Shown: piece by piece, positions 8,656 to 17,762 of the stretch
Numbering within the stretch: position 1 is the first letter of the stretch
Layout: each line of letters opens with the position of its first letter
Origin: Flagellimonas nanhaiensis
GTDB taxonomy: Bacteria > Bacteroidota > Bacteroidia > Flavobacteriales > Flavobacteriaceae
NCBI RefSeq assembly: GCF_003382275.1
Contig: NZ_QTJX01000001.1
Coordinates: forward strand, 1,364,001-1,428,000
Length of the DNA stretch: 64,000 nt
Direction: 5' to 3'
Translations under genes and position numbers: made by a program
Notes under the pieces: model-generated
What the model saw: the letters and a program-made list of their open reading frames with translations, nothing else
Database searches by the model: none
What the model was told of the DNA's origin: nothing

Positions 8656-10617
8656 TCAATTAAAGTTGAACCAAAACCGAACTCCCTCTTGCTGTTTATC
8701 TATGTTGAGTTTGGACTGAAGTTGATTCACCAATCTGTTCATCAATCGGATTCCCATAGATGAGTGCGCTCTTTCATCTGCATCTTCAGGAAGGCCTACA
8801 CCATTATCTGTGTATTCAAAAAATCCTTGGTCACCATTTTTGCTCAAGTGAATATAGATTTTTCCGTTTTCGTCATTTTCTGGAAAGGCATATTTGAAAG
8901 AGTTGGACACCAATTCATTCAAAATCAAACCAAAAGGAATAGCACGATCAATATCCAGTTCTGTTCCTTCGGCGTCAATGGTGATACTTATGTTATGCCC
9001 GCCTTTTTTATAAACGGATTGTACACTATTGATCAAACTTTCTATATAACCCTGCATTTCGATAACGGATAAGTCATCATTTTGATAGAGTTTTTGGTGG
9101 ATAAGAGCCATGGCCTTTACCCTACTCTTTCCCTCTTCCAGAGCCACAATTGCTGCCTTACTTCGAGTGTTCTTGGTTTGTAGACTCAAAAGGCTGGATA
9201 CCATCTGGAGATTGTTCTTCACCCTATGGTGAATTTCTTTCAATAAAGAATCCTTTTCTACCAACGCATTTTCAATAATATGTTTTTGCTCCGCAATAAG
9301 ACGCTGGTTCTTTATACTTTTTAGGTAAGCGTAGACCAAACCGGCAAATCCCAGTAAGGTAAATATGAGTGAAATGAAAACAAGATTTATTCGCTCATCC
9401 TTGGCCTTCATCTCGCTACGAGCCAACTCATTGATTCTTTTCTGCTCATCGATAAGACGCTGAGAATTTTCCAAATCCTCATTGGCAACGATAGTGACCA
9501 ACTGTTGCTTTATGATTGCTGATTGTTTTTGGGCCAACGAATCCTTTATGCGTTCGTTACGTTTGTAATAGGTTGCCGCATTCCTAAAGTTTTCTACCCT
9601 ATCATAATAGGCCGCCAATAGGCTATTACGCTTAATGTTCTGTAGAATGCTGATGTTCTCAAATTCAATATCAAGATTGGTTTTGGCCGTAGTGAATCTT
9701 TCAAGTTGCAAATTGGCATCTGCCAAATAAAGTGTGTTCTCCACTACTTCGCTTTTGTGTCCATTTTTGGAGGAGGTATCCAACACTTCAATACTATTTT
9801 CAAGTAAGGGAATGGCAGTTTCGTACTCACCTAGCATTACATGGCACTTGGCAATATTTCCTTCTATCTCAGCCTTTAACAAGTCGCTTTCAAAAAGCTG
9901 TGCTTCTGTTTTTTCTGTAGATATGTCATTGATGAAAACATCTAGATAGGCCTTTGCCTTTTTTAACTCACTTAGAGCAGTGGGTGCAGAATTGTCCAAT
10001 CTTAGATAGTTACCCACTTTGCTATGGTACCTGGCCAATCCGTATGAATCGTTGTCAGCGATAGTAGGCTTGACCTCCATGATGTACTGATTACGCGCTT
10101 TTCTATACAATCCCAGATTGCTATAGATATCATAGAATGCAACATTTTGGGTGAAACCCAACTCTCGTTTCTGTTTTCTTACCTCAATTTGTTTATCGAA
10201 CAATTGAAGGTTTGCGTAGTTATCGTCCAGAACTTCAAGTACAATTTTTCTAGAATTGATGTCCAGTGAATCCAATATTACATGAAGTTCCTTGGCCAAG
10301 GCCGTACTCTTGTCAAACTCTCCAAGATCATTGTACAATTGGGCCTGCATTACCCTGTAAAGTCTTGAAGCCGTAGAGTCGTTTGTCTTTTGCGCATTGG
10401 AAAGGTATACTTTCACCGTGTCCAACCAATCATAAGCGGAATTGATCGTATATCTATTGATGGAACCAAAAAACATATCGAACCTATCGGAGGCCAATTG
10501 GGTGTCCTGAAATTCTCTTAGAGGGTTTTGTTCCTCATCTTCCGTTGATTGAGCAGAAGCAACGGGGAAAATCCCAAGATAGAGTATAATAAAAAGTAGT
10601 CTGACGTAACGTTCCAT
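8656..10617 (-). CDS. TPR sensor histidine kinase, HisKA_2 type
   Basis: The ATG at 10617 is preferred to an upstream TTG and gives 653 residues. After a signal peptide (about 1-23, ending ASAQ), residues 30-390 form TPR-like helical repeats that would lie outside the cytoplasm. A transmembrane helix follows at about 411-432, then a coiled-coil linker. The kinase core begins with EIHHRVKNNLQMVSSLLSLQ (phospho-acceptor His near 463), which is the HisKA_2 signature, and an HATPase domain fills the C-terminus (NELVSNSFKYAF and DNGVGLPE). The LytTR response regulator gene lies upstream on the same strand and is the likely partner, although terminators separate the two. Confidence 0.87.
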   Translation of the reverse strand: MERYVRLLFIILYLGIFPVASAQSTEDEEQNPLREFQDTQLASDRFDMFFGSINRYTINSAYDWLDTVKVYLSNAQKTNDSTASRLYRVMQAQLYNDLGEFDKSTALAKELHVILDSLDINSRKIVLEVLDDNYANLQLFDKQIEVRKQKRELGFTQNVAFYDIYSNLGLYRKARNQYIMEVKPTIADNDSYGLARYHSKVGNYLRLDNSAPTALSELKKAKAYLDVFINDISTEKTEAQLFESDLLKAEIEGNIAKCHVMLGEYETAIPLLENSIEVLDTSSKNGHKSEVVENTLYLADANLQLERFTTAKTNLDIEFENISILQNIKRNSLLAAYYDRVENFRNAATYYKRNERIKDSLAQKQSAIIKQQLVTIVANEDLENSQRLIDEQKRINELARSEMKAKDERINLVFISLIFTLLGFAGLVYAYLKSIKNQRLIAEQKHIIENALVEKDSLLKEIHHRVKNNLQMVSSLLSLQTKNTRSKAAIVALEEGKSRVKAMALIHQKLYQNDDLSVIEMQGYIESLINSVQSVYKKGGHNISITIDAEGTELDIDRAIPFGLILNELVSNSFKYAFPENDENGKIYIHLSKNGDQGFFEYTDNGVGLPEDADERAHSSMGIRLMNRLVNQLQSKLNIDKQQEGVRFWFNFN

Positions 10618-10941
10618 TAATTTATTCAATAGTACTTTCAACAAAAAATTGAAATGCTATATGTAATGTGCCCTTTATATATCAAAAGCCCCTACTATTG
10701 AATTTAATTTGAGTTCGGATAATTTATATCCTGAACTTTTAGGTCTTTAAGTCAATGTATGGGGTTTATAAAGAACGTTAGATTAGCATCAAAATTAAAT
10801 CCAATAAGGAAGACTTGTTGGCTATTGTTGTGAAACCATGAATTTCTGTTGTGAAAAGAGCACCCACGTATGCCAAAATACATTTTGTCGATGTTTTGTG
10901 CATTTCATGGAATCTTCCTACAGCGGACAAAATGACAAAAA

Positions 10942-10971
10942 CAAAAAAGGCCTTGTTTTACCAACAAGACC
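10942..10971 (-). terminator. Rho-independent terminator, minus strand
   Basis: Read on the minus strand, GGTCTTGTT and AACAAGGCC form a 9-bp stem with one G-U pair and a 5-nt loop, followed by six T. It lies 150 bp past the first terminator of the LytTR gene, so it may end a separate short transcript. Confidence 0.75.
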
Positions 10972-11118
10972 CTTTTACGAGAACACTATATGAAAATGAA
11001 AAAAATTACTTTCTTAATTAATTACACTGCTAAAGTATAGCGAGCACTGGCCAATTGAAAAATATTGTTGTGAAGGTGTCCAAAAATGTGGTCATTGCCA
11101 TTTAATGATGAGTAACAA

Positions 11119-11146
11119 TAAAAAAGGAGCCCAATTGGGCTCCTTT
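11119..11146 (-). terminator. Rho-independent terminator of the SPOR-menA-LytTR unit
   Basis: GGAGCCCAATTGGGCTCC is a perfect palindromic stem, followed on the minus strand by a run of six T. It starts about 25 bp after the stop codon of the LytTR gene. Confidence 0.85.
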
Positions 11147-11169
11147 CAAAATCTTTTTCAGAATAAACC

Positions 11170-11925
11170 TTAACTATTCATTGAAGAAATAATGAATTCC
11201 TTGAAATCTTTTGAAATGGGAATGAGGTTATTGTTGATCATAATATCCTTTGAATTGATTGCATCAATATGATCCACATTTACAATGTAAGATTTGTGCG
11301 CCCTGTAAAATTTATTCTTTGGCAGTTTTTCCAGATAGTCCTTTAGTGGAGAGCGAACCAAGAACTTCTTATCCGCAGTATTTACCTCAAGGTAAACATT
11401 GTCCGCTTTTATAAACTGGATATCACTAAACTGAATTCTGTAATAGAGGTGTTGCTTCTTTACAAAGATTGAGTCCTTCAGTACAGAATTGGAAGTAATC
11501 GTGTCTTCGTCATTTCCTAAAACTTCCTGGCCTTTCTGTTTCTTGCTGTAATTAAAATTAGAGAGTGCAATCTCTATTGAAGTGTAAAGGTCCTGCTGTT
11601 CAAATGGTTTAACCAGATAACCATCAGGTTTTACCGTTTTTGCATTTTCAACTGTAGCCCTATCAGAGTTGGAGGTTACAAAGATGAAAGGAATATTGTA
11701 GGCGTCCCTGATGTGCTTGCCGAGATCTATCCCCGTCTTATCCGATGCCAGTATTATATCTATCAACACCAAGTCAACGTGATTGTTTTTCAATACGTCA
11801 ACGGCTTGTTCATACACAATTACATTGTCGACAATTTCATAGCCAATCTCCTCCAACATGGATTGCATATCATCTGCTATGATCACATTGTCCTCGACAA
11901 TTAATATTTTAATGGGATGTTCCAA
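11170..11925 (-). CDS. LytTR-family response regulator
   Basis: A 251-residue two-component regulator. Residues 1-120 are a receiver domain with the acidic pocket E11-D12, phospho-acceptor D56 (LVLIDIIL), a conserved switch residue in FVTSNSD and Lys in LVKPF. Residues 150-251 are a LytTR DNA-binding domain with the typical late phrase FYRAHKSYIVNVDHI. It likely controls genes in answer to the downstream TPR kinase (8656-10617). It is the last gene after SPOR protein and menA, with 32 bp to menA. Confidence 0.9.
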   Translation of the reverse strand: MEHPIKILIVEDNVIIADDMQSMLEEIGYEIVDNVIVYEQAVDVLKNNHVDLVLIDIILASDKTGIDLGKHIRDAYNIPFIFVTSNSDRATVENAKTVKPDGYLVKPFEQQDLYTSIEIALSNFNYSKKQKGQEVLGNDEDTITSNSVLKDSIFVKKQHLYYRIQFSDIQFIKADNVYLEVNTADKKFLVRSPLKDYLEKLPKNKFYRAHKSYIVNVDHIDAINSKDIMINNNLIPISKDFKEFIISSMNS

Positions 11926-11957
11926 ATTAATTTATGTTAATGGGTTGTTAATCAAAA

Positions 11958-12866
11958 TTACAAAAAATTATTAACAGCGATATAGAAGAGAACGGCCAGC
12001 AAAAAGGTACTAAGGGCCAATTTTTTCAACTCCCCATCAAGCTCTTTGGGAACTTGTGTAACCATTACTTTTCTAAAATGAATGGCAATGGGTAAAAATG
12101 CCAAAAAGTAATAAGAATTTCTAAGGGGTATTTTTTCAATCCATGTAAAACCTAAAAGACAGCCAAAAGCAATTATCAAAAGTGAAAAATGATATCGCTT
12201 TCCATTCTGGAATCCCATTTTTACCACCAACGTATGTTTGCCGTGTTTTTCGTCGGAAATGATATCCCTTAAATTGTTCAAGTTCAGAACTCCAACACAC
12301 AAAAGCCCAATTGTAATTGCCGGAAGCATCGCGCTCCAACTCCAACTTTTGGTATACAGGAACATGCTGCCCAATACACCCAACAATCCAAAAAACAAAA
12401 AGACAAAAACATCTCCCAATCCCTTGTATCCATATGGATTGGAGCCCATAGTATATTTTACTGCTGCCCATATGCTGAGTATTCCCAGAACAAAAAAGAT
12501 GAGTAAATACAAGATGTTTTCACTTCCAAAAGCCTTAAGCAACAACCACACAGCAAGAATCAACGAAATGATTATAGAGACCCAAATACCTTTTTTGAGT
12601 GCAGACTGACTCAACAATCCGCTTTGCAATGCCCTAGCAGGGCCAACTCTATCTTCATTGTCCGTTCCCTTTACTCCATCTCCATAGTCATTGGCGAAGT
12701 TGGAGGTGACTTGAAAGCCCACGGTTGTCAATAATGCCAAAACAAAAACTCCCAGCTCAAATGCTCCCTCTTTCTGGGCAAGAGCTGTACCAACAATGAT
12801 ACCTGATAATGAAAGTGGTAATGTTCTTAATCGAGCTGCCTGAATCCAGGCCTTAACGTTTCCCAA
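11958..12866 (-). CDS. menA: 1,4-Dihydroxy-2-naphthoate polyprenyltransferase
   Basis: A 302-residue UbiA-family membrane prenyltransferase with about eight or nine hydrophobic helices. The two Asp-rich motifs are NDYGDGVKGTD (59-69) and DIISDEKHGKHT (about 199-210), which bind Mg-prenyl diphosphate. It attaches the prenyl tail to DHNA in the inner membrane, giving demethylmenaquinone. The start is a TTG at 12866, one base after the stop of the SPOR-protein gene, which suggests translational coupling. No alternative ATG is available without losing the first helix. Confidence 0.92.
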   Translation of the reverse strand: MGNVKAWIQAARLRTLPLSLSGIIVGTALAQKEGAFELGVFVLALLTTVGFQVTSNFANDYGDGVKGTDNEDRVGPARALQSGLLSQSALKKGIWVSIIISLILAVWLLLKAFGSENILYLLIFFVLGILSIWAAVKYTMGSNPYGYKGLGDVFVFLFFGLLGVLGSMFLYTKSWSWSAMLPAITIGLLCVGVLNLNNLRDIISDEKHGKHTLVVKMGFQNGKRYHFSLLIIAFGCLLGFTWIEKIPLRNSYYFLAFLPIAIHFRKVMVTQVPKELDGELKKLALSTFLLAVLFYIAVNNFL

Positions 12867-12867
12867 A

Positions 12868-13467
12868 CTAATACGGGTCTTCTATTTTAATCCTTTTTCC
12901 GTCTTTATATGAAGCAACGAATGCATCGTCAAATCCCATTTGCACCAACTGCTGTCTAAAGGTCTGGGCTTCCGTAAGGGTTTCAAAATTACCCAGGGAA
13001 TAGGCATAAAATGGATTGGTTTTTACAAAAAGTGTGTTGGTCAAAGCTTCAGAGGCGAGAGTTACGTTATTGTCCACAAAGGACTTGACTTGGACCGAGT
13101 ATATTTTCTCCTTGTCCAAAAATTCTTTTGCCAGATAAAATTCCCTTACCAAACTGAGTTCTTCGTTTTGAGACTTTAAATTATCAATTCGAGATTTAAT
13201 GGCATCCAAGCTATCAATGGAGACCAAGAGATTGCTCTGTTTTTCAAACGAGTTTTTACTGCTGAGACCGGCCGTAAAAGATGTTATTGCCAACGTACCT
13301 ACCAAAAATAAGCCAGTAATCCCTAAAAGTATATTGCGTTGTAGTCTTATTTTGCGGAGGTCCTTATTTTTAAATTTAATCTGGTCTAACAGTCTTTCGT
13401 TGATTATCTGGGCCTTGTCAATATCCTTGTGAAGGTCCAGTAGATCACTTTCTTCAATAAAAGGCAT
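12868..13467 (-). CDS. Single-pass membrane protein with SPOR-like C-terminal domain
   Basis: A 199-residue protein. Residues 1-45 are cytoplasmic and charged, 47-66 form one transmembrane helix, 75-115 are probably coiled coil, and 120-195 resemble a SPOR domain (YSVQVKSF, then YSLGNFETLTEAQTFRQQL and GFDDAFVASY). SPOR domains bind denuded peptidoglycan glycan strands, often at the division site. It ends one base before the menA start. Why it is coupled to menA is not clear. Confidence 0.7.
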   Translation of the reverse strand: MPFIEESDLLDLHKDIDKAQIINERLLDQIKFKNKDLRKIRLQRNILLGITGLFLVGTLAITSFTAGLSSKNSFEKQSNLLVSIDSLDAIKSRIDNLKSQNEELSLVREFYLAKEFLDKEKIYSVQVKSFVDNNVTLASEALTNTLFVKTNPFYAYSLGNFETLTEAQTFRQQLVQMGFDDAFVASYKDGKRIKIEDPY

Positions 13468-13536
13468 ATTAAAGTGGTATTATGTTCAAAACTACATCTA
13501 AGGTCGTAGCTTTCAAATAGTTAATGTAAGGTTACA

Positions 13537-13544
13537 CAAATGTA
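13537..13544 (-). promoter_or_regulatory. Possible -7 element of the SPOR protein-menA-LytTR operon
   Basis: TACATTTG on the minus strand matches the Bacteroidota -7 consensus TAnnTTTG and lies 70 bp before the SPOR-protein ATG. The expected TTG is replaced by a T-rich stretch about 20 bp upstream, so this is only a moderate match. Confidence 0.4.
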
Positions 13545-13630
13545 AACTATTTGTTGAAAGAAAAAAACCAGTAAATGGCAATTTGCCCAAGGAATATCAA
13601 CAATTTGGACCTCAATGCTTCAAGTGAAGA

Positions 13631-14461
13631 TTACAATAAGTGGATACCATCTTCCCTGATTTCAATTTTTCTTTGTTTGTACAAGGCACCTACTCCTTTT
13701 TTGAAAGCTTTTTTACTGATCTGAAGTTTATTCTTTATCTCCTCGGGAGAAGATTTATCATGCAATGGCAAGAACCCGTTGTTCCGCTCCAGCTGTTCAA
13801 ATATCAATTGAGCTGTTGGCTCGAGCATTTTAGCTCCAATCGGTTGTAATGAAACATCTATTTTAGAATCCAGTCTCATGTTTTTGATGTAACCCTTCAA
13901 CTGATTTCCAATCTCAATTGGTTTGAAAACATCACTCTCAAAAACCAACCCTTTGTGTTTGTTGTCAATTATTACTTCCCAACCTAGAGGAGTTTTTCTG
14001 GATACGAGTAGCTCAACCTCTTCGTTCACTTCATACATGGCTTCCTTATTGGACAAAAACCTATCAATTCTGCTGGAGCCGGTCAATCTAAAGGTTTTTT
14101 CATCCATAAAGCAATGAACCACATACTTGTTCCCTTCCTGCATTCTAATTGCTTGTTCCCTAAAGGGCACCAACAAATGCTTTTCTAATCCCCAATCTAA
14201 AAAGGCTCCATACTCCCCTACCTCAACTACTTCCAAAAATGCAAAACCATTTCGGACAATCTTTGGGTTTATCGTTGTAGCAATTGGGCGCTCGCTGTTG
14301 TCCAAATAACAAAAGACCTGCAGCTCCATATCGATCTCGCAGTTCTCGGGAACATATTTGTTTGGCAATAGAACCTCAGTTCCTTCATCATCACCCAAGA
14401 AAAGCCCTATGCTTGTACTTCGCAATACTTTTAAAGTATTGTAATTTCCCAATTCTATCAT
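13631..14461 (-). CDS. CvfB/YitL-like S1-domain RNA-binding protein
   Basis: A 276-residue protein of the CvfB family: several S1-like OB folds followed by a winged-helix domain. Phrases such as VVEVGEYGAFLDWGLEKHLL (about 86-105) and GWEVIIDNKHKGLVFESDVF (about 160-180) are S1-type strands, and the last 60 residues (SPEEIKNKLQISKKAFKKGV) fit the C-terminal winged helix. Family members bind RNA and affect virulence or growth in Staphylococcus. The gene is separated from the upstream DUF2853 gene by a terminator, so it has its own transcription. Confidence 0.82.
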   Translation of the reverse strand: MIELGNYNTLKVLRSTSIGLFLGDDEGTEVLLPNKYVPENCEIDMELQVFCYLDNSERPIATTINPKIVRNGFAFLEVVEVGEYGAFLDWGLEKHLLVPFREQAIRMQEGNKYVVHCFMDEKTFRLTGSSRIDRFLSNKEAMYEVNEEVELLVSRKTPLGWEVIIDNKHKGLVFESDVFKPIEIGNQLKGYIKNMRLDSKIDVSLQPIGAKMLEPTAQLIFEQLERNNGFLPLHDKSSPEEIKNKLQISKKAFKKGVGALYKQRKIEIREDGIHLL

Positions 14462-14491
14462 GCGGTAAAGGTAGACGAAATAATGGGGTAC

Positions 14492-14519
14492 AAAAAAAGC
14501 TGCTTAAAAGAGCAGCTTT
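14492..14519 (-). terminator. Rho-independent terminator after DUF2853
   Basis: On the minus strand GCTGCT and AGCAGC (extended by AAA/TTT) pair around a short loop and a run of seven T follows. It closes the thioesterase-menF-menD-DUF2853 transcript 12 bp after the DUF2853 stop. Confidence 0.85.
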
Positions 14520-14531
14520 CCTTTGGAGTTT

Positions 14532-14873
14532 TTAATTGTAGATCGATTCTTTTCCAAAATGCTTTGTCAGCATATAGTAAATCACAGCTCGATATTTGTT
14601 CTTGTCCGATCTGCCGTATTTGTCTATTACACCATTTATGGCATCCAATAGGTCCGGACTGTCCGAGAGACCCAACTTTTTGATTAAAAAGTTGTTTTTT
14701 ACAGTTTCCAGTTCCTTTTCGTCAGAACCGGAAACTCGCGAAGAGTCCAAATTGTAAATAGCAGGTCCCAATCCTACGGTTACCTTGGTCAAGAGGTTCA
14801 TATCCGGAGCTTCTCCAAATTTTTCCTTGATATCGGCCACGTACTTTTCAATCTGTTCTTCTCTTTTGTTCAT
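14532..14873 (-). CDS. DUF2853-family small protein
   Basis: A 113-residue soluble protein that I recognise as DUF2853: it begins with a charged helix (KREEQIEKYVADIKEKFG), contains a DLLDAINGVIDKYG stretch and ends with NKYRAVIYYMLTKHFGKE. The family has a small helical structure and no known function. There is no signal peptide or catalytic motif. It lies 36 bp after menD and before a strong terminator, so it is the last gene of the menF-menD unit. Confidence 0.8.
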   Translation of the reverse strand: MNKREEQIEKYVADIKEKFGEAPDMNLLTKVTVGLGPAIYNLDSSRVSGSDEKELETVKNNFLIKKLGLSDSPDLLDAINGVIDKYGRSDKNKYRAVIYYMLTKHFGKESIYN

Positions 14874-14909
14874 AATGGATGCTGGTCTTTTAGGTTTTAT
14901 ACTTATTGC

Positions 14910-16646
14910 CTAAGATATAAAATTGAAGTAGTCAAGCAAAATCGTATCGTTCTGCTCTCTTGGTGTTGTTATTTCCAAGATTTTTGGTTGTTGGGATTCT
15001 TGATAGAAATCCTTTAAACATCCCTTGAGCCCTTCTAAATTATTCGCTTGATGATATTCAAACCCATACATTTTTGCCAAATGCTCTGCAGCGAAATTGT
15101 GCTTGGTCTCAAAAAAGGTGGCAAATTCTTTGGTATCCTCATTGCCTGGTAAAATCCTGAAAATTCCACCGCCTGAATTGTTCACTAAAATAATTCTAAA
15201 ATCTTTTCGGATGTGCGAGCTCCAAAGTCCATTGCTATCATAAAAAAAGCTCAGGTCTCCCGTAATCAAAAGTGTTGGCGATTGATGGTGTACCGATGCT
15301 CCCACCGCTGTGGAAACACTACCATCTATACCACTTGTGCCCCTATTACAAAACACCTTTAGCGATTCTTGCATTGGGAATAGTTGTGTGTATCTTACCG
15401 TGGAACTATTGGACAGATGTACTTGGTAATCCGAAGGTATAGATCGGATTATTTGGTCGTAGACCATAAAATCTGAAAATGGGATTTGCTTTAAATAGGT
15501 TTCCCTTTTAGTTTCATAGTCGCTCTTGACCTTGCTCCATTTAGATTTATAATCGCTTTGGGGTTTTTCCAAAGAATCCATCGACAGAAAAAAATCATTT
15601 GGGTCAGCTTTAAGATGTCTCGAAAGACAGAAAAAAGTATCGTATGCCTTTTTAGGGTCAATGTGCCAATGATATTTTGGTTTGAATTCCCTTAAAAAAG
15701 CTTTGATTTTTTTTGAAACTATCATTCCGCCAAAGGTCACAAGAACCTCTGGTTGCAATGCTCGGAAAAGTTCTTCCTTGTTACCTGACTTCTCAATCGG
15801 CGCAATAATGCTATCAATGCTGGGGAAAAAATCTGGATGGTGCACATTGGATGTTGTTTCCGTAAACACCAAAGTATTGGCATCATGTGCTAGAACTTTT
15901 AAAGTTTCATCGCTAATTGAATCCGGGGGGTTCACCCCTACCAAAACCATTTTCCTTTCGCTATTAGTCCAAATTTTGCTCAAATCTTCCCAAGTTTCGA
16001 TATTGGAGGTAATTCCAACTTCTTCTGATTCATTGGGAGTATTGATAATTGGAGCGTCCGTGGTTCCGTACAAAGGTTCTTCAAAAGGAATGTTAATGTG
16101 TACCGGAAAACTCTCATTGACAGCTACATGAATGGCCTTTTTTAACTCTGCTTCATTGAATGTTTGAATCTCTTCTTGAGAAAATTCAAGTAGGTCCTTA
16201 CCATATTTTTTTACTTCCCCAGCGGCATGTACCACATCTTGTCTTAGGTTAGCCGAATATCCAATATGTTCTTTAAGAACATTCTTTTGTCTGATGGTTT
16301 GCCCATCTCCTATATCAATTCTGTAATGTGGTCTATCCGCAGAGATTACCAGTAATGGGATGTTGCTGTAAAACGCTTCGGCCACAGCGGGATAATAATT
16401 CAAGAGCGCACTCCCTGATGTACAAACCACCGCTACGGGTTCCTTGAGCTGTTGGCTCATCCCCAGGGCAAAAAATGCCGCGCAACGTTCATCAACAATG
16501 CTATAACAATTGAAAAAAGGGTTTTTGGTGAAGCTTATGGTCAAAGGGGCATTCCTAGAACCTGGCGAGATCACTATGTTTTTAACTCCTTTGGATTTGA
16601 AGTATAGCACAAGTGTTTGTGCCGAAGGAATATCTGAATACGTCAT
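14910..16646 (-). CDS. menD: SEPHCHC synthase (ThDP enzyme of menaquinone synthesis)
   Basis: A 578-residue ThDP-dependent enzyme of usual MenD length. The N-terminal part has VVISPGSRNAPLT and DERCAAFFALG, which are typical of MenD, then VCTSGSALLNYYPAVAEA. The ThDP/Mg motif GDLSFFYDSNG lies near residue 462. It joins isochorismate and 2-oxoglutarate. The ATG at 16646 is preferred over a GTG one codon upstream. menF lies 54 bp upstream, so substrate supply and use are coded together. Confidence 0.95.
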   Translation of the reverse strand: MTYSDIPSAQTLVLYFKSKGVKNIVISPGSRNAPLTISFTKNPFFNCYSIVDERCAAFFALGMSQQLKEPVAVVCTSGSALLNYYPAVAEAFYSNIPLLVISADRPHYRIDIGDGQTIRQKNVLKEHIGYSANLRQDVVHAAGEVKKYGKDLLEFSQEEIQTFNEAELKKAIHVAVNESFPVHINIPFEEPLYGTTDAPIINTPNESEEVGITSNIETWEDLSKIWTNSERKMVLVGVNPPDSISDETLKVLAHDANTLVFTETTSNVHHPDFFPSIDSIIAPIEKSGNKEELFRALQPEVLVTFGGMIVSKKIKAFLREFKPKYHWHIDPKKAYDTFFCLSRHLKADPNDFFLSMDSLEKPQSDYKSKWSKVKSDYETKRETYLKQIPFSDFMVYDQIIRSIPSDYQVHLSNSSTVRYTQLFPMQESLKVFCNRGTSGIDGSVSTAVGASVHHQSPTLLITGDLSFFYDSNGLWSSHIRKDFRIILVNNSGGGIFRILPGNEDTKEFATFFETKHNFAAEHLAKMYGFEYHQANNLEGLKGCLKDFYQESQQPKILEITTPREQNDTILLDYFNFIS

Positions 16647-16700
16647 CACCTACAAAAATACGTCCCTTTAACATATTCGCCCAAATTGGAAAGCTTCAAA

Positions 16701-17762
16701 TTACAGAATATTGAGCATGGTCAAGCTTTTGTTCTGAATCTCAATCCATTCACTTTCAGGATTGGACTCAGCGGTAATTCCTCCCCCAACATAAATGGAA
16801 GCGGTTCCTTCAGAAAGTTCCATACACCTAAGGTTAACAAACAGGGAAATCTCACCAGGAGAATTCAGGTTAATTTCGCCTAAAAATCCAGTATAAAAAC
16901 TTCGGTCATAGCCTTCATTTTTTTTGATGAACTCCTTGGCTTTTTGTGTTGGAATGCCGCATACAGCAGGAGTGGGATGCAAGGCCATTATTATTTTCTT
17001 GATATCCGCATTGGCAGGAAGATTTCCCTTTACCTCAGATTTCAAATGCCATAGATTTCCTGCCCTTACCGATTCTGTCTTTCCTATTTCAAAATTAGCT
17101 ACGGTATGCTCCAATTTCTCTCTGATATAGTCGGACACCATTTTCTGCTCCTCTATTTCCTTTGGTCCCCATTCTGGTTTTGTATTAGCAGTATAGGGCA
17201 ATGTAGCTGCCAAGGACATGGTACTCAAATTTCCGTTTTTTATATGAACCAGTGTCTCAGGTGTAGCTCCGCACCACATCCCCACTTTTGGATGATAGAA
17301 CAGGTAACAATAAGCATTGGGATAATTGGCAAGTAATTTTTGTAAAACCTCAACAGGTTTTTTTGAGGAACTATAGTCCACCCTTCTAGAGAGGATTACT
17401 TTTTTTAAATTTCCAGTACTAATTTCTTCAATACCCTTTTTGACCAAGTTGATATGGACCTCCTTGTCAATATCATTGATTTTCAACTCTCCTTTTTGCG
17501 TGGGTAAAATTGAGGGCACTTGCACCTTGTGTAACTCATCCGGTTTGATTAGGACTGCGTTTTCTTCTGAATGAAAAGGAGCAAATACAAACCCTTTTTC
17601 TTGAAAATCTGCGGTTCTGAAAAGGTCCTCACCAAATTGAAAAACAGCGGTAAGCTGACTTTCCTTCGGTTTTCTGAATACGGCAATAGGGAGTTTCCGC
17701 TTTAAGTGCGTATCAATTTTGGTAAGAAGCTCTTGGAATTCCTTATTTTCTGGGTAAGGCAA
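16701..17762 (-). CDS. menF: Isochorismate synthase
   Basis: A 353-residue chorismate-binding enzyme of the MenF/EntC/DhbC type. Motifs include VILSRRVD, the LHPTPAVCGIPTQKA stretch and YTGFLGEI, followed by YVGGGITAESNPESEW. It turns chorismate into isochorismate for MenD. The start is a TTG at 17762 which overlaps the end of the thioesterase gene by 20 bp, so the two are probably coupled. With menD next to it, a menaquinone role is more likely than a siderophore role, and no siderophore genes are visible. Confidence 0.92.
   Translation of the reverse strand: MPYPENKEFQELLTKIDTHLKRKLPIAVFRKPKESQLTAVFQFGEDLFRTADFQEKGFVFAPFHSEENAVLIKPDELHKVQVPSILPTQKGELKINDIDKEVHINLVKKGIEEISTGNLKKVILSRRVDYSSSKKPVEVLQKLLANYPNAYCYLFYHPKVGMWCGATPETLVHIKNGNLSTMSLAATLPYTANTKPEWGPKEIEEQKMVSDYIREKLEHTVANFEIGKTESVRAGNLWHLKSEVKGNLPANADIKKIIMALHPTPAVCGIPTQKAKEFIKKNEGYDRSFYTGFLGEINLNSPGEISLFVNLRCMELSEGTASIYVGGGITAESNPESEWIEIQNKSLTMLNIL

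Larger units (their letters stand above)
10618..11169. other. 552-bp intergenic region between LytTR regulator and sensor kinase
   Basis: There is no convincing protein gene here. The region holds two minus-strand terminator hairpins (see separate entries), very AT-rich DNA, and two tiny reading frames: 16 codons on the plus strand at 10990-11040, and 23 codons on the minus strand at about 11030-11101. The 10972-11118 stretch between the terminators could be a short independent transcript. The DNA at 10618-10940 probably holds the kinase promoter, but I see no clear TAnnTTTG element with a matched TTG. Confidence 0.6.

Noticed and set aside
10990-11040. 16-codon plus-strand frame starting MKMKK
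   Set aside because: Too short, no RBS, in AT-rich DNA; it looks like a gene start only because of the Lys codons.
14284-14683. Plus-strand frames across the cvfB start and DUF2853
   Set aside because: They run through a terminator hairpin and are antisense to two recognised genes.
14532-14873. DUF2853 as a missing menB substitute
   Set aside because: At 113 residues with no crotonase motifs it cannot do the MenB reaction.
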